From positions 62,001-126,000 of the forward strand of contig VTFK01000273.1 in NCBI GenBank assembly GCA_009617715.1: a stretch of 64,000 nt of DNA, written 5' to 3'. This DNA comes from Plectrocnemia conspersa (lineage: Eukaryota > Arthropoda > Insecta > Trichoptera > Polycentropodidae). The position numbers and the translations under genes are program-made. Of the stretch, positions 38,742 to 49,800 are shown piece by piece (within the stretch, counting starts at the first letter, position 1; each line of letters opens with the position of its first letter). The notes under the pieces are model-generated. The model did not search any database and was not told the origin of the DNA. It saw only the letters and a program-made list of their open reading frames with translations.

Positions 38742-39365
38742 CATATGTTCTCAAAGTGGCCAATATCGCCTACCGGGGGGCGATGGACGTATCTCGGTGG
38801 GCAATGCTGGCTCCGGAGAAATTTGGTGGAAGAGCCACGGAGAGGACGTAGATAGAAGTGGGCAAAAAAATTACTATTAAAAAAAAATGTGCGAAATTGT
38901 CTTAGGCATTTTATATTTATGATAAAATAAATATCTTTTGCATAAAATATTTAAATGCCGCTGTAATTGTTTTTTACAGGTACTTGTGGGTTTACCCCGA
39001 ACCGTTAGGGTACTTACTTACATAGCAAATATTTAATATAAATAGCGATATTATTATAAAAAGCAAATAGTACTTTAATTTTATAAATAGCAAAAAAAAA
39101 TATTTTAATTTTTGACATTGGTCAATAATATTTGTGAAAATCTTGTTTTATTTTATTTCATAATTTTATTTTCAAACTTGCTGTTTTATTACTAAAATTG
39201 CACAAGCTACATAATTATTTAGGTGAAATTTAAAAAATATATGGGCATTGATACGTTTACAATCTATAATTAAATGAGGTAGAAATAGAGTTTTTCAAAG
39301 GTAGACGATGAAAATTTTTGTCGTTGAAAAGTGGGCGATAAGTCGATTAAGTTTGAGAATATATG
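38742..39365. mobile_element. Candidate hAT-type non-autonomous element
   Basis: The left end, CATATGTTCTCAAAGTGG, pairs with the right end in complement, CATATATTCTCAAACTT; beyond that, ATCGCCTACC on the left pairs with TATCGCCCAC on the right. The inside left shows CGCC...GGGGGGCGATGG, a pattern I associate with insect hAT elements whose ends read TTCTCAAAGTGGGC.ATATCGCCC. The 624-bp element has no transposase. I could not find a matching 8-bp duplication, so the exact borders are uncertain. Confidence 0.55.
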
Positions 39366-40959
39366 TCATAGATTATTTGGTTTTGTAGAACCCGGAATAG
39401 CATTAAAAGATAAGCAAAATATAAATCAAAGTCAGAATTAAACATTTCCATTCGACACGTGAAACAGATCAAATGAGCTGAAACACATGTATCGATTCTG
39501 CATTCAACGATGGTTGAAGAAAACACTTGAGTAAGGAATGTGCACACAATCTGCCGTGCAGCATCCTGTTCTCTCAAACTAACAGACCATTAGTTCGAAC
39601 GCCAGGATATTGTCCCCGTGTGCACATGTAGATTGTATGTGAAAGTATATACGATTACTGATTAAAAATAAATGCGATTGCTCACGATTGAAGGCTAAAA
39701 TAGTAAATAACACGTACGACAAAATTGTCTGATTAAGTAGCGAAAATGTTCATTATAATTACATATGTACATACTACATATATTATATAAAAAACGCAAA
39801 TATTTTTAAAAATCAAAATAAACATTCAATTAAGGGATAATGATAACTTTAAGTGAATCTGGCGTAATTTATTTATTTATGAAGGGGGAGGGGGAGTCGT
39901 ATCGTCTGAAAGCGAATGTATTACCCACTAGACCGCTTAGTAATAATGGCCGTGCATTTTTTAATACATTTAAATACGCTCAAAACATTTTATTTCGTTC
40001 GATTTGCATAAAATGCACGTTTTATACGCATCTTCGAACACGCTGTTTATGCATTACATATTTGCATTATGGCAACATTTTTTGTTTGTAAATTACAAAT
40101 GGCGTCATCCGCTGTATCCAAATAAATAATTAACCAATGTTTTATTAAATTATATGAAGAAAAAAAATTAATCGCAATACTGAGTGTTACGACCTTCAAA
40201 TTTTGTCCATCAGCAAGACCGTTAAAAAATAAAGCTAATGATTCGGATAGTTTTACTTTTTGATAATCGATATTATTCAAATTAATAACCAACACAATCG
40301 TTAGAAAACATTTATAAATATGATTATTTCTACAGATACACATAAAAGTAGGTAACTTGTCCTAATGGGCTGCAGTTTAGTTAAATTTAGATAAAAGAAA
40401 GTCGTTAGTTTTTTCGTATTTGATTACACTCCCTCCTATGTCACAAGATTTCTATTTTGTTTACACTATCACAATTCCCTGACCCTCCTCCACTGTGACA
40501 TAATGTATGGAAGCTGCCTATGTAAAAATATAATAAATAAAAACTTTCCATATTTACTTCCACGCCACTAGAAGCAATATTAACTGTTCTGTGATCTGTG
40601 AATTAATTATTATGTGAAGTTGTAAATTGGTACCTATGATTGATTGATAAATAAATGGCTTTTTATTTGTTTGGTAGTTAAATTAAATGTGACGTCGCGG
40701 TAATAATATATGTATATACTATATATATTTATATACGGCAAATTTAATTCATTTAAATATGGTCGAAATCAATACGTAAGATATACTTTAAAATCATGAT
40801 ATTTTATGTTGAGAATAGATCATAAAAATTTCATCAAAGTATATGCACAGCATCAAAAGACAAATACATTTAAATAAAATATTTAAAATTACTTGTATTC
40901 GTAACACGTGTCAGCTTAATTAAATAATAATAATAATTAAAAGTACTCGAAGACATGGT
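39366..40959. other. Intergenic, no gene seen apart from a tRNA-like patch
   Basis: AT-rich. Frames at 39347-39577 (-), 39840-40091 (+) and 40047-40343 (-) lack recognisable domains. Confidence 0.4.
39885..39942 (-). pseudogene. Truncated tRNA-like sequence or SINE head
   Basis: On the minus strand GCGGTCTAGTGGGTAAT resembles a tRNA A box. The following CATTCGCTTTCAGACGATACG runs directly into ACTCCC, which resembles a B box (GATACGACTCC against GGTTCGANTCC). The distance between the boxes is too short for a folded tRNA, so the variable and T-arm region is deleted. It is a pseudo-tRNA or the head of a tRNA-derived SINE, not a working gene. Confidence 0.3.
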
Positions 40960-41465
40960 CGTTATCCTTGCTATTATGGTCGGTTTGACAGCCGTTTGTT
41001 TTTTTAAAAGAACTTTTGTTTATTCACGTTGGCAGCCCTGATTAATATTTACTATACATTTTACTATGAGATGATTTTGTTCTAGTAAAAAGCTCACCTG
41101 GAGGTCCCGGAGCCTCCGCCCTTGCCGTGCAACAGGTGCAAGCGTCGCCGGTTTGTTTTGTAAACTTGCACACCACCGCGGTGCCGCCTGATCGAACTTT
41201 TTTCGCCTCGTTTTAAATCGCTCCAACGTTCGTTTCGGTATCAAAACTTGGCTCTTAGCACCACACAAAACACACTTAAACTTTGAATTCGATGGTCACA
41301 AAAGTAATTTTGAAGAATTCGCGCCGCGAGGTCAACGACGAAGAGAAACACCTCAGGCGGCGTGCGGCACGCCACTGGTGGGTCTTCGGCGATCCGGACC
41401 GACCGGAGTGGGGAACCGGCGCGCGACCCATACACTATCCGCATTTTACTCCAGTACAAGTTCAA
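40960..41465 (-). promoter_or_regulatory. GC-rich island with a strong minus-strand splice donor; candidate promoter and first exon
   Basis: Between about 41090 and 41440 the sequence is GC- and CpG-rich in an AT-rich desert. On the minus strand it ends in GACCTCCAG before gtgagc (exon end 41098), an excellent splice donor, preceded by an open frame with FKCVLCGAKSQVLIPKRTLE at about 41294-41235 but no ATG in that frame. On the plus strand an ATG at 41292 opens MVTKVILKNSRREVNDEEKH and on past RRAARHWWVFGDPDRPEW to near 41450. Which strand is transcribed is unclear. The donor favours a minus-strand 5' exon whose downstream exons I could not identify. Confidence 0.4.
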
Positions 41466-42170
41466 ATGCCAAAATATTTTTATTTATTTATTAAAAAATA
41501 TGACCATCATGATTTAACAGGTTTACCCAATGCGTAATATCCACAATATTTACACAAACAATTCATAGACATGTATGTATGTACATAAATATACATATAT
41601 AATATGTACAGGTGCTACACATACATTAACATTTAATCTTACCACACACACGAACGAAAAAGTGGTGTAAAATAAATGTAATAAAAATGTATATATCGCA
41701 AACCAAAAAGAGAACATAAAGATATACATAAAAGTACCATACATAACGAGTGGTTTCAGCCCCTCGTAGTTATCGCCGAAAACATTATTGTAGATCAGTG
41801 AGCGTCACGTCTTCCACATTTTATCCAAAAACACTCATACGATTTACTCACACAATCATATTGTTGGAGTTGACATCCACTTACTGTGATATTATATATA
41901 TTTTATTTTGTGTGAAATAGACCGATATGCTTATTTTTATAACCGGATATGACACGAAATCCTTGAAATGAACATTACCGATTCAACAAGAACAAGCGAG
42001 ACAACGAATATTCTTACGCGCATGTATCGCTTTTCTCTCGCATACGTCTGAATACGTAGACAACGCATTGACAAAATTATTGCATTACGACTTTTTGACG
42101 TATCTGTTACCAGCACTGTTTTTGGATTCGGTACTCACAATTTTTCATAGTGAATTTTTAAAAATTGAAA
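41466..42170. other. Intergenic, AT-rich
   Basis: Contains TATG/TACA-rich low-complexity sequence at 41570-41730. Sequence from about 41900 may be the 5' part of the hAT-like element that follows. Confidence 0.35.
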
Positions 42171-42356
42171 ATGAACTACCAATCTTCTTCTACATCATTA
42201 GAAAGTGATAGTATTGTTGGAACGAAACCAAAGAAAACTGATTTCCAACTTAACCGTGATTTTATTTTTTAAATGTAATTAATTTTATTTTTAAATATGT
42301 ATATTTTCTATGTAAATTTTCTGTAAATATGTTTTCTATGTATGTAAATTTATATC

Positions 42357-42423
<67 letters not shown>

Positions 42424-42520
42424 GTATCATATATAACAAAAATATTTTAATAATTTTTGAAATGTTTTTAATTGCGTTTTTTTAAATAATATATCATACG
42501 TGTAAAAGTTTACGATCTCT
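42171..42520 (+). mobile_element. Internally deleted hAT-like element, copy B, expanded by an AT microsatellite
   Basis: An ATG at 42171 opens MNYQSSSTSLESDSIVGTKP then KKTDF, which looks like a transposase N-terminus. At about 42247 the sequence switches to the AT-rich block that follows the hAT transposase fragment at 4.6 kb (cttaaccgtgattt through taatatatcatacgtgtaa). The simplest reading is a deletion derivative joining the start to the 3' end of the element. A (AT)29 run at 42361-42418 replaces a short TGTATGTACTATATA stretch of copy A. Confidence 0.5.
42361..42418. repeat. (AT)29 microsatellite
   Basis: Uninterrupted AT dinucleotides inside the hAT-like repeat. Confidence 0.95.
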
Positions 42521-42602
42521 TTTACAAAGCACAAATTGGAAGCTGTGATGTTCACTGTTGTAGATATTTGTAAGCACGCTTATATCTTTTCCCGCAACCA
42601 TA

Positions 42603-42604
<2 letters not shown>

Positions 42605-42699
<95 letters not shown>

Positions 42700-42719
42700 A
42701 TGTGTGTGTGTGTGTGTGT
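42605..42719. repeat. (AT)45 followed by (TG)n compound microsatellite
   Basis: AT repeats fill 42605-42694 and, after gtatga, TG repeats fill 42701-42719. Long open frames of Ile-Tyr here are artefacts of the repeat. Confidence 0.95.
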
Positions 42720-43681
42720 ATATACATTCTTTACTCTATGCCCGCAACAGACGAAAAGCAAGCAAGACTTTAAAATCTGCATGTGTAAAACCTCCTTTAT
42801 AGGTGGCAATATTATTCGAATTGAAATAACAATATTGAGATAAATCTCTTGTCTAGATGTTGACTATAAATTAGTTTTAATACATCTCGTAAAGTTCTTT
42901 GCTTTACCAGTCTGCGCGTAATTTTAAGTATTGAAACTATTATGTTATAGCTTTTATTTTTAAAGCTACATCAACATCTGAGAATTTTTTTTTCTGCAAG
43001 TTTCAGTTAAGGAAATTAAATATACATTTTATTTATCAAATAATAATAAATCTCATCTCTAATTGATATTGCCTATTTATAAGAAGTATTGTTATACATT
43101 GGTAGATAACATTATTTTTACTGAGTCTTTTATTATAAACCACGTAACTAGACTTTTTAATGAAGTAAATCAATATTTTTTATGTAAAATAAACAACTTT
43201 TTACCCATACAACTTATTTATTTTAGTAATAAAAAAATTAGAGAAATTAATTAATATTAAAAATTTAATATCAAAGTGTATGGGCTTCAAAGTTCAGCTG
43301 AGCAGCCTCTTTGAAATAGCGCTACAAACGTCCGAACATATTATCAAGGTCATTAACTTTATAAATCTTGTATTTTAAATATTTTGATTAAAAATAAAAT
43401 AAAACATTTTAATTTATTGTATTCAATTTTAATATTTTTATTTAATTAAATATCGATGGAGTTCACAATGTACATACCTATTTTAATAATTATAAAGAGC
43501 AAGAATATTTTTATACTTTAGTTTACTATATAATTGTTTTAGAAATTTCAATTAAAACAAGAAATGTACATATGTACATACATAGTAAAAATTTAATTTA
43601 TTATAAGAAAATTATTGCATAATTAATTTATTACATACTATAAGTAAATATTATTTGCATTTTGTTTTTATTATCATATCA
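42720..43681. other. Intergenic, AT-rich; 3' side of ERGIC2
   Basis: No gene seen. The minus-strand transcript of ERGIC2 probably ends in the right part. Confidence 0.45.
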
Positions 43682-43687
43682 TTTATT
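43682..43687 (-). terminator. AATAAA polyadenylation signal, probably for ERGIC2
   Basis: AATAAA on the minus strand lies 121 nt beyond the ERGIC2 stop; a second one follows at 43672-43667. Confidence 0.5.
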
Positions 43688-43807
43688 ATTTATAATTTTT
43701 GTTACAGTATTGAACATCAAACTTATTGCTGAAGTTTGCTGATAGAGATTATTGCGATCAACTTTTGTAATAAACTTGCGAGAGCAATGTATTACAATAA
43801 AACATAT

Positions 43808-44926
43808 TCATTCTGCAAACTGATGTTGATACACTGCTGCATATCCATCTGTAAGTGTTTCAGATTCGTATTCGAGTCTTTCTTCCGTTAATTTCTTATT
43901 TATCCATTGTATAATACTATTCACAAAACCGGTAATAATATAGATACCACCAAACACTGAAAACAATCTGATTGTGAACTGCAAAATATTGTCTCTCTCT
44001 TGCGAAACCTTTAATTTCAAAGGTGCGATGTCGTATTTGAAGAATATTCCCGGCATTCCGTGTGAACCTTTATGATGATTGATCGGTCGAGCGAGCTCTT
44101 TGACCGAATACTGATAAGTTTTGACTTTTGAGAACGCAGTATCGACTTCAGTCGGTACCACATCTATAAAATATTGGTACAACATTGTAGCGGTTTCGGT
44201 TATTCGTTCATCACCTTCTAATGGATATATAATTCCCGGTGCCGAGTCACCAAAACTGAACTGATTGATCCTATGACTAAAATTATATGATTCTTCTCCG
44301 TATAACATACTTAAATGTATATGTCCGACGGGCAAATGTAAACTTTTACCCATCGTTATATGAAAATTACCACCGACTTTATTCAACGTTAGAGATCCTC
44401 GCACTCTACACGCGTCGTGGGCCGTATTAGGCTCGCTGGTTCTAGGAGGCATTTCGCCTTGAATAGCCGCTTGTCCCGATTTCCATAGTAACTCTGATAC
44501 GGCATGATATTCTTCTCTTAGGTAAGTGTTTATGTATCGAACGGAATCAAAATGAGTTTTTTGGTTGTGTGTCAGTTCAAACCACGTATCTTCTTCTTTG
44601 AGTTCGCCAAATGCTAAGACGTTTTGTGAAGTCGAATCCAAAATATCAGCTCCTATTAGACTACACGGCATCGCTACTGTCAGATCTATGTTGATTTTTA
44701 ATTTAGAGTCTAGGTCGGTATCTGGTGAGAATTTAAATACCATTTTGCTTTCCATGTAATATATTACCTCTGATACGAATAGGGTGACGATTATTATGAA
44801 GGCGATGATGGAGAGAGTTCCTCCAACTGGAGTCGTTTCAACGCAAGCATCTTGAACGCGACTGAAGGCATCCAATTCTTTAATTTGTTTTAAAGCGCGT
44901 TGTCTGGGTCCTCGATAACGCAACAT
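43808..44926 (-). CDS. ERGIC2: ERGIC2, ER-Golgi intermediate compartment protein 2
   Basis: Membrane protein that cycles between ER and Golgi and, with ERGIC3 and related proteins of the yeast Erv41/Erv46 type, acts as a cargo receptor and retrieval factor in COPII/COPI traffic (family knowledge). The 372-aa product is close to the human length of 377. The N-terminal ERGIC_N region has KQIKELDAFSRVQ (13-25), then transmembrane segment 1 at about 38-58 and NIDLTVAMPCSLIGADILD (79-97). The luminal COPII-coated-ERV domain holds ACRVRGSLTLNKVGGNFHIT (172-191), a NFS glycosylation site at 215 inside SYNFSHRI, and GSHGMPGIFFKYDI (287-300). Transmembrane segment 2 spans about 317-339 and a short cytosolic tail follows. 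The start is the first ATG, with A at -3. The whole reading frame lies in one exon, unlike its two neighbours. It is divergent from LAMTOR1. Confidence 0.95.
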   Translation of the reverse strand: MLRYRGPRQRALKQIKELDAFSRVQDACVETTPVGGTLSIIAFIIIVTLFVSEVIYYMESKMVFKFSPDTDLDSKLKINIDLTVAMPCSLIGADILDSTSQNVLAFGELKEEDTWFELTHNQKTHFDSVRYINTYLREEYHAVSELLWKSGQAAIQGEMPPRTSEPNTAHDACRVRGSLTLNKVGGNFHITMGKSLHLPVGHIHLSMLYGEESYNFSHRINQFSFGDSAPGIIYPLEGDERITETATMLYQYFIDVVPTEVDTAFSKVKTYQYSVKELARPINHHKGSHGMPGIFFKYDIAPLKLKVSQERDNILQFTIRLFSVFGGIYIITGFVNSIIQWINKKLTEERLEYESETLTDGYAAVYQHQFAE

Positions 44927-46630
44927 TTTGAAATTTGCGTTAAAAAAGTTAGATGCAACGTCACAAACGTTAAATTTACCGGCAAAAGGCGAACGTCATA
45001 CATTTGACGTATGCCATTTGATTAGTACCGGCTGGTGTTGCTATCGCAAAAATATGTGCTTAAATGTAATTGAAATAAAATAATATTTAAAGCAATTGAA
45101 ATTCAAATTTATCAAATATTTTACTTATGTTTATTTATAATTCTTTTTAAAAAATGACACGCAATTAAACTCAAAGCAAAACATGAAAGCAAAAAAATAT
45201 ATTTTTTAATATTGTAATAAACTATGTAGCTTATTTTATGAAATAAAACATTTTACCATCATTCAATAATATTAAAGGTAATATTTTTTTTTCAATTGAT
45301 ATCTACTATATATTCAATTGAGATCGCTAGCTCATTTAGTAGCTGGTAAAAAAGTTTCATTACTTTTTAAAACAATATATGATTTTTCTTATTTACCAGC
45401 ACTTACAGACTATATATTTATAATCGACATAGATAAATTCTATAAATTATTCTACTAGTTTTGTCATTAGTTTGTTTTTAAATAAAATTTGATTTGTAAA
45501 CATGCTTCAGCAGTATTAATTATTTTGCAAAGTATCATTTCATTTAATTTTCACATAATAAATTCAAATCCATTTCAAATGATTTTTATAAAATTAAAAA
45601 AATATTCTAAAATCTACATTATTATTAGTCAATGATTATATAAAGAATACTATAATTTTATTTAGCTGGTGTTAAATTCTTAATTCAGAAAATTATTTAA
45701 CATCCTGCAATGATTACACTGTCGGTTGCAAGTGTTTTATACTCATAGGAACTATATTTTAAGTTTTTTTATCTTGTTTTATATTTTTAAAGCAGATCAA
45801 GTCTTTACAATGTTTTGCAAAGACTAGGTGTACAGTGTGAAAGAAAAAATAAAACGCTTTTAAATCCTCCCATAATAATAATTGCTTAATAAAACCTTTA
45901 GAATTCCGTAGCTCTTTCATAATGTTATGTTACAGCTTCTTTGCAAAAGGAAGTACTACATTTCTATTTATTATATATGCAGTGACCCACGATTTTTACG
46001 TTACTGGTACGCACAACTTGAATTTTTTCTGCTTAAGTTAAATTTATATTTTATTATGTGCTGAAATAGTGCAGAAAATAGTATTGAAGACAGACAGCTT
46101 CGATTGTATGCTGATATACGTTGGTTATCAAGAGTTTTTAAATTATGAATGAAGCTTATCTTATTTTTGGGCATGTAATTCTCTATTGTGAATTACATGA
46201 GGATTTTCCTCGCCATGTATGCGACATTTTTTTTTTTTTTCATACACAGAGAGGTGGAAACATGCCTGATCAGAAAATAAGATTTTCTTGGAAAAACTCG
46301 CAATTAAGCGGTTATTAATGTTGTCCTGTTTTATTCAGTGTTGTCGACGAAACTGATAAATTGTTAATTACGATTTTTAACCGATTTTTGTAGACTTAAC
46401 ACGCGCACGGCGATAAAAATCCATGTTTTAAATTTTCAAACGTATCCATGTTGTAAAACGTTGTTGGTCACTTTCGCAGACGTTAGTGCCAAAAGTAGAA
46501 CAAATGTTTTTAACCATTGGTTTCTGAGCGTGGCGCCGATATTCTTAACAAGTATCAAAATATCTATATTACCTATAAAATCTAAGAATTAACCATTTAA
46601 AAATTTAAATATTTAACCTTATTATAATAT
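44927..46630. other. Intergenic between ERGIC2 and LAMTOR1
   Basis: The first 120 bp upstream of ERGIC2 contain CpG-bearing sequence that should include its promoter. The rest is AT-rich and without recognisable genes. Confidence 0.45.
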
Positions 46631-46639
46631 TTAAATTTT

Positions 46640-46871
46640 GATAACGAATGGCCGTCAAATCGACGGCCTTCGGACCCGCAGATCAAACAGGAGCGTATTG
46701 CGCATGCCTGACATTCGAAGGACTTTATTCCCCATTCCAATGTGAATAGTCGTTGCGTTGTTGTGATAAGGCAAAGTTGGCACGACTGCCGGCTGACAGA
46801 TGTCAGCGGAGTGGGGCGCAGGGGCACACGACGGGTGGTGGGGCAGATGTGCCGACGCTCTCCGCAGGGCC
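46640..46871 (+). promoter_or_regulatory. GC-rich 5' region of LAMTOR1
   Basis: Sequence turns GC-rich from about 46650, as at many housekeeping promoters. A perfect 7-bp hairpin, GGCCGTC-aaatc-GACGGCC, lies at 46650-46668. Two upstream ATGs exist. One at 46800 is in frame with LAMTOR1 and would add 24 residues; the other, at 46848, is out of frame. Neither has as good a context as the ATG at 46872 (GGCCATGG). Confidence 0.5.
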
Positions 46872-49800
46872 ATGGGTTGCTGCTCCAGCATCTGCGGCAA
46901 AAGCCCGGACAGACAGGTATATTCGCAACCTAGGACAATGCTCGCTTTGCTCCGACATAAAACAAACCAATTACTTATTCCACACTCAAATCTGACGTCA
47001 TTGACGTTTGTTTGTGTCGCAGTCTATTGTACATCAACAGGTTATTATACGCTCGGTTGTCATTTAACGACAGCTGTTGTAATATGCTATAGCATATCAT
47101 TTTTTGATTAGACATTGCAAACAATTCACCCCTAGTGAAAATTATAATGTTAAAATGCTTAAACGCATTTGTGGACTTATTCTCGTATTAATGCTATTCC
47201 TATATTATTGATGAAACGTATAAATAAAACAGTTTTAGAAATTCATAGACATCAACGTTGAGTTCAGCTTATTTACAAATACTATCAAACAATTAATGTA
47301 ACTAGAACCCCTACCGACTGAAATTAAAACTCAAACAAGATGCATACAGCTAAATTATCGCAATAAACTAGTGAAAACAATTTATTGTGATTTACAACCC
47401 TCCGTAATTGAAAAATCATCACTCAACCGAAAAATATGGTTTATATTGTTCGGATGAAGGCTGAAGCTACAACTGACAATATTAAAAATCAATTCAAAAC
47501 CGATTCTAAATAGTAAACCTAAGATTAAAATTTAAGACTGTAACAACTCACGAACTACAAATTTATATTAAGAGACTTCTCAATTACGAAGCTCCCAGAA
47601 ATGACTCCATTCCTAATAAAGCTTTTAAAATCCTTCTATCGATTGCCATTGACTGTGTATAATTTTCAACATCGTAGAAGCAAGCAGACTTAAAAATGTA
47701 TTTTGTCATACCCTGGGACACTAAAAATAAAAAAACATTATTTCTTGTCAAAAAACTTATATTTTATAACTTTTTTTTATGCGAAATAGTATCCAATAAT
47801 TAAATACAGACATGTTAAATAAATGGAATATTATTTTTTGTACAATATTTCGTGTATTCTGCAATTTCGATTTGTGTACTTTTAGGATTTCCGTGCCTAT
47901 TTGTTACTTCAATTAGTTTTCGCTGATATTTGGTTATTATATTCGTTATCCCTAGTATTATATATACATATATAAAACATCTGGAAACATATAGTATACT
48001 ATTTTTCCGCAACCAAATATGTTAACCTTTTTTAATTTTCTTATTTACTATTCATACGAAATTTTATTTTTAATGGCACAGCAACTGGCAAAGTAAATTG
48101 AGATAGAACATTAAGTTCGAATTTGCATACGGATGAATTAACACACTGCAAGAGTAGACATGTCCCGCGCAAAATATAAAAGTGTGCAATTGCATACATG
48201 TCCACGAAAGTGTTAATAGTTACTCATAAATCTGATACGGACTTTTCGCTTCCTTTCGATTACCGCTCTGTTCCCGTTTAAACCATATTGATCAAATAAT
48301 ACAAATAATCAAAACAACTAGAGTATAATTTATCCTGTAAAAGTAAGTTAAATATTAAAAAATAAATTACTTATTTATATATCGTTAATTAGATTTGCAA
48401 TTTTGAAGTGTAACGTTCAAAGGATATATTATACATATGTACATATATGTAGGTAGGCCCACATAAATATCCTTTGAATATTACGGTTCATTGTATGCTT
48501 CACTTTGGCATAACCTTTTTCCCTGTTAATGGATATATACATTACACTAGTATAATAATTTCAATGTATAAACAATAACCGATAAAACAATTACAGAACA
48601 ATTCTCGGCGATATAGTGTAAAGTTCATTGACATAAATGTGCTTGTACTTGTATCTAATAATAAACTATACACACATTCAGTATCACTTTTAGCCAATGG
48701 AAACATCTTCATTCCAAATCTATATCGTTTAAAAGTTATATTCTATTTTCGGAAAAGTCTCTCTTTCTTTTTAATAATTGATTCATCAATACTAATATTT
48801 TTTTCTTATGTGTAGATAGACATATTTCTTTCTAAAATAAACTAAAATTGCTCGTATCTTGTATAAATTACGACTTGAAGTGTGATCTTATTTCTTGCGT
48901 TATAATTTGCGAAAAATTTTTGATTGCGCGCAAGTGCTAAATAAAAGCTAGTGATTTTTTGCACATATAAAAAATTAAATGTTTCGTTAAAATATCTCTA
49001 CCGTCTTCAAATTACATTGGATTAAAATTAATATTCTTTATTTTTATTCTCCATTTACTATAGAAACCGTATATGTAAAAATCTTCTCAAAAATCACAAC
49101 AATATTTTTTTAAATTTATAATTTTATTATAATTTTTTTTCACACTTCATTATGAAAAACAAAAAAATTTACCAGGACATAAAGATTGTTTTTATTGATT
49201 CACCAATAAATTGTATTTCTTAAAACAGGTGCCTCTTTGGAGGGGAACGTAACAGGATGCATAGATGTTTCGGGTTTCGCTGTTTTTTTTGTGTGCCGGC
49301 AAGTGATCCGTTTATAATTAAAACTTCAATGTCCATATATTATTTTTATTAAATTTGTCATATATATATTGCATATATTATTTTTATTAATTATGTATGT
49401 ACTTATGTGGGAAGCATATGCTACTAATAACTAGATTATTGGATGCCGTCGTTCATTTCATCGTTTACTATTTTCATTGATACTTTCGTGTTTACTATAT
49501 AGTCCTGTCACTTCTCTAAATATATCTTCCTTATCTACTTTGGCATTGCAGCCTACTAAAATTACTAATGCATCATGTTTGAGGATTTTTTCACACTGCT
49601 TTTGAAGTTCTTCTTAAAATCTATCTTTATTTTCTTCTTTTGTCGGAGCATATTCATTGATGAAAGTTGTATTGAATAAGGGACCTTTAAGTCTTAATTT
49701 TGATAGTGTGTGTTGTGATTGGTTCGAATCTTGGAACTGATTTGGTAGTTTTACTAGTGACTATGAATCCTGCCCATTGCCCCATTGGTTGACCTAGTAA

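Noticed and set aside
42494..42809. Two minus-strand open frames of 77 and 85 codons rich in Ile-Tyr
   Set aside because: They are the translation of the (AT)45 and (TG)n microsatellite; no coding signal outside the repeat.
44565..44759. 64-codon plus-strand frame
   Set aside because: Shadow of the ERGIC2 coding sequence.
46655..47111. Overlapping frames of 63-103 codons on both strands around LAMTOR1 exon 1
   Set aside because: They are by-products of the GC-rich promoter and first exon; only the frame from 46872 to 46916 continues correctly into exon 2.
49715..49745. 'ggttcgaatcttgg', a B-box-like phrase
   Set aside because: No A box, stem complementarity or acceptor stem around it; not a tRNA gene.
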